Assembly (NCBI GenBank): GCA_965216135.1 | Contig: CBDCFL010000009.1 | Location: 1 to 19,374 of the forward strand | Length of the DNA: 19,374 bases | DNA from: CBDCFL01 sp965216135 | GTDB lineage: Bacteria > Pseudomonadota > Alphaproteobacteria > Rhodobacterales > Rhodobacteraceae | Direction of reading: 5' to 3' | Part shown: one piece after another, positions 7,280 through 13,958 of the stretch | How positions within the stretch are numbered: position 1 is the first letter of the stretch | Layout of the letters: each line of letters opens with the position of its first letter | The notes under the pieces: model-generated | Database searches by the model: none | The model's input: only the letters and a program-made list of their open reading frames with translations | Told to the model about the DNA's origin: nothing | Position numbers and translations under genes: made by a program

Positions 7280-8641
7280 AAAGTTGGTGATGGCCTGAAG
7301 CAGGCGGCATATCATGGCGGTGTTAGTACGCCGTCAATTCTCAGAGAGAAAGGGATATGCCACCATGGCCAAATCTACCATTTTACCGTTTGAGCTTCCA
7401 CCGGAGTTTTCACCGGATCCGCTGACTGAGGTGATCCAAAATGGCGCGAAGGTGCTTTTGCGCACGGCCATCCAGGCTGAGGTATCGGGTTTCATCAAAG
7501 AATACGTACATCTTCTAGACAACGAAGGTCGGCAGCGGCTTGTGCGCCACGGGTTTCTGCCCGAACGTGAGGTGATGACCGGGATCGGGACGGTTCCAGT
7601 GCAGGTACCGCGCGTGCGCGACCGAGGCGTTAATGAGGACGGCAGCAAGATCAAGTTCCGTTCGGCGCTGGTGCCGCCGTATCTGCGCAAGGCGAAGTCG
7701 GTCGAGGAACTGCTGCCCTGGCTTTATCTGAAGGGCATCTCGACAGGGGATTTCAGCGAGGCGCTGGCGGCGCTGCTCGGCCCGGACGCCGAAGGCCTCT
7801 CGTCCTCGACAATCACGCGCCTGAAGGCGGCTTGGTGGGACGAATACGAGGCCTGGCGCAAGCGTGAACTCAAGGAGAAGCGCTACGTCTACATCTGGGC
7901 GGACGGGGTCTATTTCACGCCGCGCATGGACGGGGATCGCCAATGTATGCTGGTGATTATCGGTGCCGATGAATACGGCGAGAAGGACGTTCTGGCGATC
8001 ATGGACGGGTTCCGGGAAAACGCGGACAGCTGGCGCGCCCTTCTGAAATGCCTGAAGAAACGCGGCCTGGCGGTGCCGCCGGAGTTAGCCATTGGCGACG
8101 GTGCGCTCGGGTTCTGGACGGCGCTGCGCGATGTCTTCCCCGAGACGCGCGAACAGCGATGCTGGGTTCACAAGACCGCCAACGTCACCGGCGCGATGCC
8201 CAGGTCCCTGAGAGAAAAGGCCAAGGCCGATCTGCAGGACATCTGGATGGCTGAGACCAGGAAGGAAGCCAACGCGGCCTTCGATCTCTTCGTGGAAACC
8301 TATGGCGTCAAATACGAGCGCGCTGTCAAAAAGCTGACCAAAGATCGCGACGAACTGTTGGCCTTCTACGATTTCCCAGCCGAGCACTGGAAACACATCA
8401 GAACCACAAACCCCATCGAGAGCGTCTTCGCAACGGTCAGAAACCGCACTCGAAAAACAAAGGGCTGTCTGAACCGCAAGACCGCGCTTGCCATGGTCTT
8501 CAGGCTGATGATGTCTGCCAAGAAGAAATGGCGAAAGATCTCAGGGCCGAACCGTCTGCCCGAGATCATTCAAGGGGTTGAATTCAAAGACGGGATCAAG
8601 CAAATTCAAAACGTCGCCTGAAAATGACCATCACCAACTTT
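7280..8641 (+). mobile_element. IS256-family insertion sequence
   Basis: The ends share AAAGTTGGTGATGG(C/T)C as inverted repeats (7280-7295 and 8626-8641, 15 of 16). Between them lies one complete mutator-type transposase. The flanks do not show a matching 8- or 9-bp duplication, unlike the other elements here. One side may have been changed by recombination, deletion or mutation after insertion. It interrupts passenger gene A. Confidence 0.82.
7365..8621 (+). CDS. IS256-family (mutator-type) transposase
   Basis: The protein is about 418 residues from the ATG at 7365, which follows AGAGAAAGGG; an earlier start at 7314 would add 17 residues. It has the family order: an N-terminal region (EVSGFIKEY ... 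VPRVRDRG), the first Asp in YIWADGVYF, the second in LAIGDGALGFW, the inserted helical domain with RCWVHKTANV, and the Glu in TTNPIESVFATVR followed by RTRKTKG. No frameshift or missing residue is seen, so it should be active. It moves its own element by copy-paste through a circular intermediate, as known for IS256. Confidence 0.92.
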   Translation: MAKSTILPFELPPEFSPDPLTEVIQNGAKVLLRTAIQAEVSGFIKEYVHLLDNEGRQRLVRHGFLPEREVMTGIGTVPVQVPRVRDRGVNEDGSKIKFRSALVPPYLRKAKSVEELLPWLYLKGISTGDFSEALAALLGPDAEGLSSSTITRLKAAWWDEYEAWRKRELKEKRYVYIWADGVYFTPRMDGDRQCMLVIIGADEYGEKDVLAIMDGFRENADSWRALLKCLKKRGLAVPPELAIGDGALGFWTALRDVFPETREQRCWVHKTANVTGAMPRSLREKAKADLQDIWMAETRKEANAAFDLFVETYGVKYERAVKKLTKDRDELLAFYDFPAEHWKHIRTTNPIESVFATVRNRTRKTKGCLNRKTALAMVFRLMMSAKKKWRKISGPNRLPEIIQGVEFKDGIKQIQNVA

Positions 8642-8705
8642 TGGGCATAACTCGGAGGCGATGGAAAGATACGGTCGCTTAGTAGTCCCGTCATAGTATT
8701 CTCCT

Positions 8706-8864
8706 TTATGGAGAGAGCGCACTTGACGGGCTCGCAGGAATCGGTATGATTCTTATGCTTTTTGTTCCGTCTCGTGCTCCTTCTCGGGTTACACGGGACC
8801 ACCAAATCCCCTTTCGGGGCGCTGGGCCGGACCTACACAGTCCGGCTTTTGCGTTGATGGCCAC
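8706..8864 (-). other. Structured leader of the passenger genes with a possible 52-codon ORF
   Basis: The segment before gene A on the minus strand has a perfect 7-bp stem (GCCGGAC ... GTCCGGC, 8826-8846) and CCCC-TTTC-GGGG (8808-8819). A copy of the GAGAAGGAG motif lies near 8776-8786. A frame from a GTG at 8864 runs 52 codons and stops at 8706, only 11 bases before the gene A ATG. Read on the plus strand, the 8826-8846 hairpin is followed by TTTTGCG and could be a terminator instead. Whether the ORF is translated is unknown. Confidence 0.3.
8826..8850 (+). terminator. Terminator-like hairpin in plus-strand direction
   Basis: A perfect 7-bp GC stem with loop CTACACA is followed by TTTTG on the plus strand. 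It could stop transcription leaving IS256 before it reaches the IS1202-family element, or be part of the leader of gene A on the other strand. Confidence 0.4.
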
Positions 8865-8917
8865 CGCGATGATTCGCGATTACCGGCCACTGTAGGTTGG
8901 TGCCCGTTATCGGTCAA

Positions 8918-8932
8918 CCACATGATATTGTG
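8918..8932. repeat. Left 15-bp target duplication of the IS1202-family element
   Basis: CCACATGATATTGTG is repeated exactly at 11577-11591. One more matching base on the left side can be given either to the duplication or to the element end. Confidence 0.85.
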
Positions 8933-8969
8933 TGTCGATAACACGTGATATGGCCGGTCAATGTAACAA

Positions 8970-10190
8970 ATGATCTGTCCGGCATTAGAACTCCTCCAGG
9001 AAGTGGAGGAGCTGATGCGCCGGACAGAGCAGTTACAGGGGTTGAGATTGATGAAGTTCGATGAGGTTTACGGACGCACCTACAGGGGTGAGTTGAGCCA
9101 GCTGGAGGCAGCCGAGATCCTGGGCATGTCCGAGCGCACGTTCCGACGCTGGCGCGATCGCTTTGAGGCCGAGGGCGCGGAGGGTCTTTACGACCGCCGC
9201 CTGGGTCGGGTTTCCGCGCGCCGCGCCGGGGTCGACGAGGTGGTGGCACTGTTGGATCTGTTCGATACCAGGTACCGGCATTTCACCGCCTGGCACTTCT
9301 GGGAGAAGCTGGTTGCAAAGCACGACGTCACGCGCAGTTACAACTGGGTGCGGCTGACGCTCCAGGCGCACGGCCGGGTCGCGCCGGCGCCGCGGCGCGG
9401 CGTGCACCGCCGCAAGCGGCCGCGCCGGCCGATGGTCGGCATGATGTTGCACCAGGACGGCTCCACGCACCAATGGGTGCCGGGTCAGTACTGGGACCTG
9501 ATCGTGACCATGGACGATGCCACTTCGGAGATCTATTCCGCCTTCTTCGTCGCCGAGGAGGGCACCATGTCGAGCTTTGTGGCGCTGCTGGAGGTGGGGT
9601 CGGCCATGGGGCTGTTCTGCTCGCTTTATGCAGACCGGGCCTCGCACTATTGGCACACGCCGGAGGCCGGCGGCAAGGTCGACAAGGACAATCCAACCCA
9701 GGTCGGACGTGCCCTGCAGCAACTCGGTATTGAGCTGATCCCGGCCTATTCGCCGGAGGCCCGGGGCCGCTCGGAGCGCATGTTCGGCACCCTGCAGAAA
9801 CGCCTGCCGCAGGAACTCGAGCTCGCCGGCATCACCGATATGGCGGCCGCCAACCGGTTCCTGAAAGAGGACTTCCTGCCGGCCCACAATGCCCGCTTCG
9901 CCCGGCCGGCCGAGGACACAGGCTCCGCCTTCGTGCCGTTCGCCGGCAACCTGGCGGACATCCTCTGTGTGCAGGAGGACCGTGTGGTCGGCAATGACAA
10001 CACGGTGCGCTACAAGAACTTGAGCCTGCAGATCCCGGCAGACCGCCATCGCCACCACTACGTCAAGGCCAAAGTGAGTGTGCACGAATATCCCGACGGC
10101 GACCTTGCCGTCTTCCATGGCCGGCGCTGCCTGGCCCGCTACAAGAAAGACGGCACGCCGATCGAAAGCAGCGAAAGGCGGGCCGCGTGA
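8970..10190 (+). CDS. IS1202-family (ISNCY) transposase
   Basis: The protein has 406 residues from the ATG at 8970. It starts with a helix-turn-helix (LSQLEAAEILGMSERTFRRWRDRF), then GLYDRRLGR, typical of this group. The rve-like core follows: the first Asp in LHQDGSTHQW, the second in LYADRASHYW and the Glu in SPEARGRSERMFGTLQ. The C-terminal beta domain has YKNLSLQIP and HGRRCLARY. The frame is whole and the nested insertion lies behind its stop, so it may still be active. The ATG at 9015 has a better Shine-Dalgarno (GGAGGA) and would give 391 residues. Confidence 0.9.
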   Translation: MICPALELLQEVEELMRRTEQLQGLRLMKFDEVYGRTYRGELSQLEAAEILGMSERTFRRWRDRFEAEGAEGLYDRRLGRVSARRAGVDEVVALLDLFDTRYRHFTAWHFWEKLVAKHDVTRSYNWVRLTLQAHGRVAPAPRRGVHRRKRPRRPMVGMMLHQDGSTHQWVPGQYWDLIVTMDDATSEIYSAFFVAEEGTMSSFVALLEVGSAMGLFCSLYADRASHYWHTPEAGGKVDKDNPTQVGRALQQLGIELIPAYSPEARGRSERMFGTLQKRLPQELELAGITDMAAANRFLKEDFLPAHNARFARPAEDTGSAFVPFAGNLADILCVQEDRVVGNDNTVRYKNLSLQIPADRHRHHYVKAKVSVHEYPDGDLAVFHGRRCLARYKKDGTPIESSERRAA

Positions 10191-10293
10191 TCCGCTTCGA
10201 CGCGACCGGCCGGCACCCTGTGGACAAGTGGACCGCCGCTCCGCGACCGACCACTTCCCCACAGGGCCAGAAACCGCAACAGAAGCGGTCAAA

Positions 10294-10301
10294 TCATATG
10301 G
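10294..10301. repeat. Left target duplication of the nested ISXO2-like element
   Basis: TCATATGG occurs here and again at 11535-11542, directly next to the ends of the nested element. Confidence 0.88.
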
Positions 10302-11534
10302 GAGGCTTATCCCTCTGACCCCGGTTTGACGACATGTTGGGTTTGCGGTTGCCATCGGCAGGATGTTCGCCTAATGTTCTGTCATGCCCAGCCGCTGGAA
10401 ATACGACCGCCCGATGTCCCGCGCCGCCTTCGAGGCGCGCTTTCCCGATGAAGCCTCCTGCGCCCGGCATCTCGCAGCCAAGCGCTGGCCCGACGGCTTC
10501 GTCTGCCCCGCCTGCGGCCATGACAGGGGCTGGGGACTGAAGCGTCGCCGGGCGAGCTGGGAATGTGCGGCCTGCGGGAAGGAGACTTCGGTGACCGCAG
10601 GCACGATCATGCACCGCAGCCACTTGCCCCTGAAGACCTGGTTCATGGCCGTTCACATCGTGACCAGCCACTCGAACGGTATCTCCGCCCTGCAACTCCA
10701 GGCCCAGCTCGGGCTCGGCAGTTACAAGAGTGCCTGGCTCCTGCTACACAAGCTGCGCCGTGCCATGGTCGATCCGGATCGCAGCCTGCTTGAGGACCTG
10801 GTCGAGATCGATGAGGCCACCCTACCGTTCCGCACCGTAAAAGACCCGACCGCAGGCGGGCAAGGTCGCAGCCCGCAAGGCAAGATGCGCATTGCCGGCG
10901 CGGTCGAGCTATCGCCCGAGGGCGAGCCACGTCGCATCCGGCTGGCGCCGATCGGGGATTTCTCCGCGCGCAGCCTTCATGCCTTCGTTGCCGGGACCTC
11001 GGCGCCGGGCGCGCGGGTAATCACCGATGGCTGGAGCGGTTATTGCGGCCTGCCCGACCACGACCACCAGCCCAAGGTCGTCGGTGCAACGCTCGCCCAT
11101 CTCGTGCTGACGTGGATCCATCGTGTGTTCTCGAACCTGAAGCGCTGGGCGCTCGGAACCTTCCATGGCCTGCGCCGCGCCCATCTGCGCCGCTATCTCG
11201 ACGAGTTCGTGTTCCGCTGGAACCGCCGCCGCCACACCGCAACGGCCTTCGACACCCTGCTCGGCATCGGCACGCGCCTCCGACCCGCCGACTACCGCGA
11301 CATCGTCGGACAACGCGGCTGATCCCGGCAGGCCGGGCGCCAGCCACCGCCCGCCCTCCGATCCACCTCAATCAGGGCCGAGTGCCGGCCCTCCAGCCTG
11401 CCTGACAGCACTCGAAACCAACTTCCCCAAGCCCAAAAGCTCCCGCACATCGCCCGGCACGGTCCAGGAACCGTGCCTGGAACGTAGAAGGCCGATCAAC
11501 ATCTGGTGTGACCGGAAGCAAAGGGAGAAGCCCT
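10302..11534 (+). mobile_element. Nested IS1595-family (ISXO2-like) insertion sequence
   Basis: The element is 1233 bp. Its imperfect terminal repeats are GAGGCTTATCCCTCTG on the left and AGGGCTTCTCCCTTTG on the right (other strand), with CCGGT a few bases further in on both. The flanking 8-bp duplications are identical. It inserted in the non-coding right part of the IS1202-family element, so it is the youngest or among the youngest layers here. Confidence 0.87.
10384..11322 (+). CDS. IS1595-family (ISXO2-like) transposase
   Basis: The 312-residue protein has a zinc ribbon (CPACG ... CAACG, about residues 40-62), then TSVTAGTIMHRSHLPLKTWF, a conserved family block. The RNase-H core has an Asp in VEIDEATLPF and an Asp in VITDGWSGY. 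The third position falls in WIHRVFSNLKRW, where His stands in place of Glu, as in some IS1595 subgroups. The C-terminal block HLRRYLDEFVFRWNRR is intact. No frameshift is seen. It is only distantly related to the frameshifted transposase at 4157-5117. Confidence 0.88.
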   Translation: MPSRWKYDRPMSRAAFEARFPDEASCARHLAAKRWPDGFVCPACGHDRGWGLKRRRASWECAACGKETSVTAGTIMHRSHLPLKTWFMAVHIVTSHSNGISALQLQAQLGLGSYKSAWLLLHKLRRAMVDPDRSLLEDLVEIDEATLPFRTVKDPTAGGQGRSPQGKMRIAGAVELSPEGEPRRIRLAPIGDFSARSLHAFVAGTSAPGARVITDGWSGYCGLPDHDHQPKVVGATLAHLVLTWIHRVFSNLKRWALGTFHGLRRAHLRRYLDEFVFRWNRRRHTATAFDTLLGIGTRLRPADYRDIVGQRG

Positions 11535-11606
11535 TCATATGGTACATAAACCGGTCAATTCAGTTTGTTATCGACACCACATGATATTGTGCGGGACGGC
11601 CCTAAA

Positions 11607-11628
11607 TCAAGGCAGAGTTATAAGCCCC
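11607..11628 (-). repeat. Right terminal inverted repeat of the IS1595-family transposon
   Basis: This is the exact reverse complement of 4086-4107. The second copy of TTATGTTT follows at 11629-11636. Confidence 0.9.
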
Positions 11629-11636
11629 TTATGTTT

Positions 11637-11878
11637 GTGCGGTGAACAGGCGGTGAAGATGCGATCGGCCGTCGCACCAAAGGTGCGCCACTAAACATTG
11701 GCATGCCTCCGGCATGACAGGGCGATCGGGCGCTGCCCGGCGGCGCTACGCGCCTTGTTCCGGGCTGGTGCTCAAAGACTGACGGAGCATCGCAACCCGA
11801 TACGACAGTTGCACTCACAAGTTCCGATCAGGCATCCACATCCCGGCAATCGTTGTCTTTTGGTTAGGAATCCTCGCC
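11637..11878. other. Non-coding remainder of the original intergenic region
   Basis: No credible gene is seen. Two small perfect hairpins occur: CGCACC-AAA-GGTGCG (11673-11687) and CATGCC-TCC-GGCATG (11702-11716). They may affect the end of transcripts from the minus-strand regulatory pair, but neither has a T-run. Confidence 0.4.
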
Positions 11879-12328
11879 CTAAGTGGCCAGTGCGATGCTG
11901 AAGGTCAGAATATTTCTGCCAGAATCGCGCCGGTAACTTAGCTCCTCGGTGAGCCGGTGCACGTGATACCAGCCGTAGCCGCCCTCAGGCAACTCGCCGA
12001 GCGCGGTTTTTACATCGGGCAGTGTCGCCATGGGCAGTTGGCGCCCCGGCATCTCGCGGCCCTCGTCTTCAACTCGGATCACAAGGCGATCCGGGGCCGC
12101 AGCCAGTCTACAATCGATCGATCCCGTTCCGGTCGCGCCATAGGCGTGTTCGGTGATGTTGTTCAACACCTCGGCCAGAACAATCTGCGCGTCCGAACGG
12201 GTTTCACTGTTCAGGCCACGACCCTGCAACTCGCAGTCAATCCTGGCCAGAACTTGCCGCACCGAGGTGGGCGTTGCGCGGGTTGTCATACTCAAAAAAT
12301 AATCAGAAGTTCGGGACTTGTTACGCAT
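11879..12328 (-). CDS. RsbW/SpoIIAB-like anti-sigma factor, HATPase kinase
   Basis: The 149-residue protein has the GHKL ATPase elements: N-box QIVLAEVLNNITEHAY (about residues 48-63), G1 box VEDEGREMP (about 86-94) and G2 box GGYGWYHVH (about 116-124). In this family the kinase binds a sigma factor or another partner and phosphorylates its STAS antagonist. The start at 12328 follows GGAGAA and lies 17 bp after the stop of the STAS gene upstream, so the two are probably cotranscribed. A start at 12289 would remove 13 residues but lacks a good ribosome site. The partner sigma factor is not in the window. Confidence 0.85.
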   Translation of the reverse strand: MRNKSRTSDYFLSMTTRATPTSVRQVLARIDCELQGRGLNSETRSDAQIVLAEVLNNITEHAYGATGTGSIDCRLAAAPDRLVIRVEDEGREMPGRQLPMATLPDVKTALGELPEGGYGWYHVHRLTEELSYRRDSGRNILTFSIALAT

Positions 12329-12345
12329 TAAAAACCGCAGTTCTC

Positions 12346-12678
12346 CTAGCCTGCACTCAGCGCGGTTTCGCGCGTGTCGTGGATGGTGAACACCGAATCC
12401 AGCCGGGTCAGGTGAAAGAGCTTGACCACGGCGGGCTGCAACGCGGCGAGCTCCATCGAGCCTTTCACGCTCAGGTGTTTGAACATGGCAACAACGGTGC
12501 CAAGGCCGCTGGAATCGATGAATTCGACTTTCGACAGGTCTAAGACCACGCGTGGCGGTCCGTCGTCGGTAGCCGCACGCAGTGCATCCTTGAACTGGAT
12601 CGCACTTACGGCGTCTATTCTGCTGGCATTGGCGATCACAACCAGAGTGCCGCCTAATTTTTCGCTGGATATATCCAT
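12346..12678 (-). CDS. STAS-domain anti-sigma factor antagonist (RsbV/SpoIIAA-like)
   Basis: The protein is 110 residues from the ATG at 12678 and consists of one STAS domain. The central block VVLDLSKVEFIDSSGLGTVV (about residues 44-63) includes the DSSG loop with the serine that the partner kinase phosphorylates. Unphosphorylated, the protein would take the kinase away from its target. Its neighbour at 11879-12328 is the expected kinase. A start at 12693 would add MQDRA; the start at 12678 has a weak CAGGA upstream. The gene is divergent from msrC, with about 150 bp between. Confidence 0.85.
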   Translation of the reverse strand: MDISSEKLGGTLVVIANASRIDAVSAIQFKDALRAATDDGPPRVVLDLSKVEFIDSSGLGTVVAMFKHLSVKGSMELAALQPAVVKLFHLTRLDSVFTIHDTRETALSAG

Positions 12679-12832
12679 TGCCCGGTCCTGCATGTTTGGC
12701 CACCGGAACCGGTAATGCGAAATACTTACCATCACGTGTCTGGCTGAGCAGATCGGGCAAATGATGCTCATGACGATTGCAGATTTCGGCTGGCGCGGGC
12801 ATTAGGATTGCGCGGCATTAACAGGACAGCCC

Positions 12833-13285
12833 ATGCGCGTGGATTATCCAGCACTGACCGGGACCATAGCCGCAATGGTCGCGGGCGAAGATGACCCGGT
12901 GGCGCTCATGGCGACACTTGCCTGCGAAATACATCACGCCGACGCGCGTTTTGACTGGACCGGATTTTACCGCGTTGTGGCGCCGGAGCTTTTGAAAATC
13001 GGCCCCTATCAGGGTGGCCACGGCTGCCTGTCTATTGCCTTTTCACGGGGCATCTGCGGGGCTGCCGCGCGCGAACGCCGCGTCCAGATCGTCGATGATG
13101 TCGGTCTGTTTCCGGATCACATCGCTTGCGCCGCATCGACGCGGTCAGAGATCGTGCTGCCGGTTACAAACAAAAGCGGAGAGTTGATCGCGGTGCTGGA
13201 TATCGACAGCGATCAGCTGGCCGCCTTTGATGGCGAAGATGCGCGCCAGCTTTCTGCCATCCTGAATGCGACATTCGCGCGATAA
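12833..13285 (+). CDS. msrC: Free methionine-(R)-sulfoxide reductase (fRMsr), GAF domain
   Basis: The 150-residue protein is a single GAF domain of the fRMsr type, which reduces free methionine-R-sulfoxide and is recycled by thioredoxin. GPYQGGHGCLSI, RGICGAAA and FPDHIACAASTRSEIVLPV are the family signature blocks. Cys65, Cys75 and Cys99 have the same spacing (10 and 24) as the catalytic cysteines Cys84, Cys94 and Cys118 of the E. coli enzyme. The stop lies three bases before the ATG of the pseudouridine synthase gene, so both are likely in one transcript. A cytoplasmic repair role fits the absence of a signal peptide. Confidence 0.92.
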   Translation: MRVDYPALTGTIAAMVAGEDDPVALMATLACEIHHADARFDWTGFYRVVAPELLKIGPYQGGHGCLSIAFSRGICGAAARERRVQIVDDVGLFPDHIACAASTRSEIVLPVTNKSGELIAVLDIDSDQLAAFDGEDARQLSAILNATFAR

Positions 13286-13288
13286 AAC

Positions 13289-13936
13289 ATGTCTGACACC
13301 TACGCGCCGCCACAAATACCGCTCGGCATCCTGAACCGGGATCACCAGACAATCGTCATCAACAAGCCCTCAGGCCTGCTCAGCGTTCCCGGCAAAGGCG
13401 CGCATCTGGCCGATTGCCTGATCACCCGCGTCCAAGCCGCGTTCCCCGAAGCGCTGCTGGTCCATCGGCTGGACCGCGACACCTCGGGGGTCATGGTATT
13501 CGCGCTGACTCATGCCGCCCAGCGGCATCTGGGCCTGCAATTTGAAAAGCGCGGGGTGAGGAAATCTTATGTTGCGGTCGTCGCGGGCGAATTTGCCCAG
13601 CGCAAAGGCACGGTAGATTTGCCGCTGATAGTCGACTGGCCAAACCGGCCGCTGCAGATGGTCGATCACGAAAACGGACGGCAAGCCGTGACCGATTGGC
13701 GGGTATTGTCCAGCGCAAACGGCACAACCCGTCTTCGGCTCATGCCCAAAACCGGGCGCAGCCATCAGTTGCGGGTGCACATGAAAGAGATCGGCCATCC
13801 GATCCTTGGTGATACGTTTTACGGCGATGTCGGCGCGCATCCGGCGGACCGGCTGATGCTTCACGCTGAAGAGCTGAGATTTCGCCACCCCGACGGCGGC
13901 AGGGGCGTATCGTTCAGGTCCAAATGTCCGTTTTGA
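13289..13936 (+). CDS. RluA-family RNA pseudouridine synthase
   Basis: The 215-residue protein has the RluA catalytic motif HRLDRDTSG with the nucleophile Asp62. It also has NKPSGLLSVPG near the N-terminus and GRSHQLRVHMKEIGHPILGD near the C-terminus. No S4 domain precedes the catalytic domain, as in RluA itself, which modifies 23S rRNA position 746 and tRNA position 32. The target here cannot be fixed without comparison; RluA or a short tRNA-type paralogue both fit. The gene follows msrC directly and converges on the RgpF-type gene 22 bp away. Confidence 0.9.
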   Translation: MSDTYAPPQIPLGILNRDHQTIVINKPSGLLSVPGKGAHLADCLITRVQAAFPEALLVHRLDRDTSGVMVFALTHAAQRHLGLQFEKRGVRKSYVAVVAGEFAQRKGTVDLPLIVDWPNRPLQMVDHENGRQAVTDWRVLSSANGTTRLRLMPKTGRSHQLRVHMKEIGHPILGDTFYGDVGAHPADRLMLHAEELRFRHPDGGRGVSFRSKCPF

Positions 13937-13958
13937 CAGGCCAGTTCGGGCGCCGCGT

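Larger units (their letters stand above)
7073..8694 (-). pseudogene. Passenger gene A, unknown function, split by IS256
   Basis: The 5' part starts at 8694 with a good Shine-Dalgarno (AAAGGAGAATACT before the ATG) and gives about 17 codons (MTGLLSDRIFPSPPSYA) before the IS256 end at 8641. The 3' part, 7279-7073, gives 68 in-frame codons and a stop, with residues such as LSPPQGQLSLLADALRRYP. Removing the IS plus an 8-bp duplication would put the parts in frame and give about 83 residues. The flanking 8-mers are not identical, however, so the original junction is not certain. The C-terminal part is basic and helical, and I recognise no family. It would be the first gene of the A-B-C set. Confidence 0.45.
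8933..11576 (+). mobile_element. IS1202-family (ISNCY-type) insertion sequence carrying a nested IS1595-family element
   Basis: Both ends begin TGTCGATAACA as inverted repeats, with further partial matching inward to CCGGT. They are flanked by a 15-bp direct repeat. Subtracting the nested element and its duplication gives about 1.4 kb with a single transposase. Long duplications of this kind are known in the IS1202 family, where subgroups differ in duplication length. The insertion lies only 15 bp inside the right end of the large transposon. Confidence 0.85.
4086..11628 (+). mobile_element. IS1595-family transposon with passenger genes, expanded by nested insertions
   Basis: The element is bounded by perfect 22-bp inverted repeats beginning GGGGCTTATAACTC at 4086 and, on the other strand, at 11628. 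The flanking 8-bp duplications are identical, so the two ends belong to a single transposition event. Inside are its own transposase (frameshifted, 4157-5117), three minus-strand passenger genes and four later insertions: IS630 at 5236-6390, IS256 at 7280-8641, and an IS1202-family element at 8933-11576 that itself contains an ISXO2-like element. Without these the element would be about 2.4 kb, far more than one transposase needs. The IS1595 family is known to include members with passenger genes, which fits. Confidence 0.88.

Noticed and set aside
8900..8940. dif/Xer-like site at the IS1202-family insertion point
   Set aside because: The sequence ACATGATATTGTG is palindrome-like but does not fit the two-arm dif layout.
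9033..10355. 440-codon minus-strand frame
   Set aside because: It is antisense to the IS1202-family transposase and is explained by the high GC content.
11879..12802. Single 307-codon minus-strand frame across the regulatory pair
   Set aside because: Its first half is an out-of-frame shadow of the STAS gene. Only the RsbW-like part from 12328 has family motifs and a ribosome site.
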